A stretch of DNA of 37,313 nt from a virus. The notes below the pieces were generated by a model. That model made no database searches, was not told the origin of the DNA, and was given only the letters and a program-made list of their open reading frames with translations. Below are positions 35,892-37,313 of this stretch, piece by piece. Each line of letters begins with the position of its first letter. Position 1 is the stretch's first letter. The stretch lies in IMG/VR virus record IMGVR_UViG_3300032313_001074, positions 1 through 37,313 of that record. One strand, 5' to 3'. The position numbers and the translations under genes were made by a program.

Positions 35892-36383
35892 ATGCCTATT
35901 TGTCAAAAATGTAATTCACAATTCCCGAATCGGCTTAGAATCGATGGGAAAATTAAAAACGTGCATAATCGTAGGTATTGCCTTCAGTGTTCTCCATTCG
36001 GTCAACATAATACTAAACAATTAGTATTAAAAGAAAAATCAGACAAAAAATGTATTTGTAGTGTTTGTAATAAGGGATATATCTACAGTAGAAAGAAAGG
36101 TAACTCTTCTATTAGATGCAATACTTGCTATGTAAATCAGTTTAGAGCTAACCGTAAGGAAAAAGCTGTTAAACTACTTGGTGGTCAATGCTGTAAATGT
36201 GGATATAATAAATGTATAAAAGCTTTGCAATTTCATCATATTGATCCAAAGAAAAAAGACTTTGAAATTAGTTCAAATAGTAGTACAGTATCTTGGAATA
36301 AATTTGAGAAAGAAATTTCTAAGTGTATATTGGTATGCGCCAATTGCCATACAGAGATTCATGCTGGTGTAACAGAGGCGTAG
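35892..36383 (+). CDS. HNH endonuclease (homing candidate)
   Basis: 163 residues. N-terminal zinc-ribbon pairs (Cys4/Cys7, Cys30/Cys33, Cys54-Cys59 region). The C-terminal HNH domain: GGQCCKCGYNKC, LQFHHIDPKKKDF (His115-His116), then CANCHTEIH (Cys149, Cys152, His153). Stand-alone HNH proteins in phages are mostly homing endonucleases. It lies in a tRNA cluster, and its TAG stop is made by the start of tRNA-Ile (bases AGAGGCGTAG). AT-rich, unlike the early arm. Confidence 0.88.
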   Translation: MPICQKCNSQFPNRLRIDGKIKNVHNRRYCLQCSPFGQHNTKQLVLKEKSDKKCICSVCNKGYIYSRKKGNSSIRCNTCYVNQFRANRKEKAVKLLGGQCCKCGYNKCIKALQFHHIDPKKKDFEISSNSSTVSWNKFEKEISKCILVCANCHTEIHAGVTEA

Positions 36384-36447
36384 TTTAGCTGGTTAAAACC
36401 CATCTTTGATAAGGATGTGAGCGTAGGTTCGACTCCTACCGCCTCTA
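36374..36447 (+). tRNA. tRNA-Ile (GAT)
   Basis: Acceptor AGAGGCG/CGCCTCT; anticodon stem CATCT/GGATG with loop TTGATAA; T arm GTAGG-TTCGACT-CCTAC. Its first ten bases overlap the HNH gene end. Confidence 0.93.
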
Positions 36448-36453
36448 TATTTT

Positions 36454-36540
36454 GGGTAGATGGCCGAGTCAGGTTTATGGCAGAAGTCTTGAAAACTTCC
36501 GTGCAGCAATGCACCGTGGGTTCGAATCCTACTCTACCCG
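36454..36540 (+). tRNA. tRNA-Ser (TGA)
   Basis: Acceptor GGGTAGA/TCTACCC; anticodon stem GAAGT/ACTTC with loop CTTGAAA; long variable arm with GTGCAGCAATGCAC; T arm GTGGG-TTCGAAT-CCTAC (one wobble). Confidence 0.93.
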
Positions 36541-36549
36541 CCCCTGTAT

Positions 36550-36584
36550 AAAAAAACTGGCGGCCCCTTTCGAGACCGCCAGCT
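36550..36584 (-). terminator. Intrinsic terminator, minus strand (second of two)
   Basis: CTGGCGG/CCGCCAG stem followed on the minus strand by seven Ts. Nearly the same design as the one at 36687. Confidence 0.85.
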
Positions 36585-36686
36585 AAACATAGATAAATGA
36601 ATAATCTAACAATACAGTCGGAGTTAACCCTGGCAGGCATTCTGACTATGTATTTATATTATTACTATTTGTATCCACTGTCAAAT

Positions 36687-36720
36687 AAAAAAACTGGCAG
36701 CCCGTTTCCAGACTGCCAGC
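36687..36720 (-). terminator. Intrinsic terminator, minus strand (first of two)
   Basis: CTGGCAG/CTGCCAG stem around 12 nt, followed on the minus strand by seven Ts. It ends the small operon of 36744-37246. Confidence 0.88.
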
Positions 36721-36743
36721 TTTCACGAGCCCTCCAAATTTGA

Positions 36744-36839
36744 TTATAAAAATAATCCAATACCAAACATGAATAATAATCCACTTATTATTATTATTAG
36801 AGGGGCTATATGTTTATCCTCTATAGGGTTTCTATTCAT
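36744..36839 (-). CDS. 31-residue membrane peptide
   Basis: MNRNPIEDKHIAPLIIIIS plus GLLFMFGIGLFL: a polar start and one hydrophobic span. AGGA lies 8 nt before the ATG. A GTGTAAAT box (36882-36889) lies upstream. Ends 23 bp before the first terminator. Confidence 0.55.
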   Translation of the reverse strand: MNRNPIEDKHIAPLIIIISGLLFMFGIGLFL

Positions 36840-36881
36840 CACTTATTCCTGGGGCAACCGAGTGCCATTTGGAATATTATT

Positions 36882-36889
36882 ATTTACAC
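36882..36889 (-). promoter_or_regulatory. Late-type box GTGTAAAT
   Basis: GTGTAAAT on the minus strand, overlapping the stop of the 36889 gene and 42 nt before the next ATG. Confidence 0.35.
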
Positions 36890-37152
36890 TATTTGTTGGC
36901 AAAATCCAGTAGTTCCTTTCTAATTTGGTTGCGCCGCATTGCGCCCATGGGGGTCTCATCCCTCTGCACTTCATCAGAGAAGTTTACCTTGATTAATAGT
37001 TTAATATTATTAATACGGTTATTAGTATCATCCATCTTATCAATCAATGAACTAAGCTTCTTGGTTGCATATCCAAGTGGGTCTGTATATTGTTTCATAT
37101 GTTCTACCTTTGCCCCATGCCGAATGTCTCCGTATGGCTTGTCTGGTTTCAT
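36889..37152 (-). CDS. Small charged helical protein
   Basis: 87 residues (begins MKPDKPYGDIRHGAKVEHMK). Helical, with LSSLIDKMDDTNNRINNIKLLI as a probable coiled coil. AGGGGG lies 7 nt before the ATG. It follows a probable membrane peptide by 1 nt. Function unknown. Confidence 0.65.
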   Translation of the reverse strand: MKPDKPYGDIRHGAKVEHMKQYTDPLGYATKKLSSLIDKMDDTNNRINNIKLLIKVNFSDEVQRDETPMGAMRRNQIRKELLDFANK

Positions 37153-37153
37153 G

Positions 37154-37246
37154 TTAATGTCCCCCTACTAGGGCAAGAATTAAAAATACTATTGCACTCA
37201 TACAAATGTATAGTTTGATATCGTCTTTTGGATCTTCGTGTTTCAC
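37154..37246 (-). CDS. 30-residue membrane peptide, GTG start (tentative)
   Basis: KHEDPKDDIKLYICMSAIV followed by FLILALVGGH: an acidic start and one membrane span, in the same style as the 36744 peptide. The start is GTG at 37246 with no clear Shine-Dalgarno site. Its TAA stop is 1 nt from the next ATG, and the end of the gene holds that gene's Shine-Dalgarno site. Confidence 0.4.
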   Translation of the reverse strand: MKHEDPKDDIKLYICMSAIVFLILALVGGH

Positions 37247-37313
37247 TGTGTTTAAACGGGTTCATATGTTAGCAGTTGTGTGGGTGTTTGTCAACGGTTA
37301 GTCTACATTATCT

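Noticed and set aside
36359-36640. Minus-strand frame of 93 codons
   Set aside because: It runs through tRNA-Ile, tRNA-Ser and a terminator; GFEPT-type residues are the usual result of translating tRNA T arms backwards.

Overview
This window is a stretch of a tailed double-stranded DNA phage genome (Caudoviricetes). One half carries virion genes: terminase large subunit, portal protein, and several fibre or adhesin proteins. The other half carries many very small early-type genes, nine tRNA genes, two stand-alone endonucleases, and homologues of T4 rIIB and rIIA. The host cannot be named from the sequence. The early promoters look like ordinary sigma-70 promoters (TTGACA/TATAAT). The late genes seem to use a different box, and the phage encodes its own sigma-like protein. 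The rII pair, PhoH, Hsp20 and the large terminase suggest a large virulent myovirus-like phage, of which this is only a part.

Layout. Positions 1-12,825 are almost entirely minus strand. They hold fibre and adhesin genes (the first runs off the left edge), then portal, terminase large subunit, an ERCC4-type nuclease, a helical protein, a sigma-like protein and a zinc-ribbon protein. Positions 12,900-16,885 are mixed in direction: metallopeptidase (+), PhoH (-), Hsp20 (+), glycosyltransferase-like (-), structural protein (-). A gene-free AT-rich stretch with long G and C runs (16,886-17,311) divides this late arm from a plus-strand early arm. From 17,312 to 35,430 there are about 40 mostly tiny genes in short transcription units. 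Most units end at a copy of a 77-bp repeat element and restart from a new promoter. Recognisable genes there are GP88-like, HhH-GPD glycosylase-like, DUF932-like, SprT-like, rIIB and rIIA. A gene-free, hairpin-rich stretch of about 640 bp (26,433-27,069) ends at tRNA-Cys and is a candidate large structured RNA. The right end (35,600-37,313) holds a tRNA cluster around an HNH endonuclease and a small minus-strand operon with two intrinsic terminators.

Three points stand out. (1) A 77-bp element occurs 13 times between 18,758 and 35,588. It always has the same build: a 27-bp dyad (GTAAG...CTTAC), a 23-bp GC-rich core and another 27-bp dyad. It lies at transcription-unit boundaries, often contains the stop codon of the preceding gene, and in 11 copies is followed within about 110 bp by a promoter. 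(2) Most early promoters place the -10 box exactly 6 nt before the ATG, so the first gene of each unit should be translated from a leaderless mRNA, while several internal genes have Shine-Dalgarno sites. (3) Minus-strand late genes share a GTGTAATA-type box, often 7-8 nt before the ATG. It is the best candidate target for the encoded sigma-like protein and would again give leaderless transcripts.

Base composition changes with these modules. The late arm and the segments with stand-alone endonucleases are AT-rich; the early arm with the 77-bp elements is clearly richer in GC. This fits mosaic assembly by module exchange.
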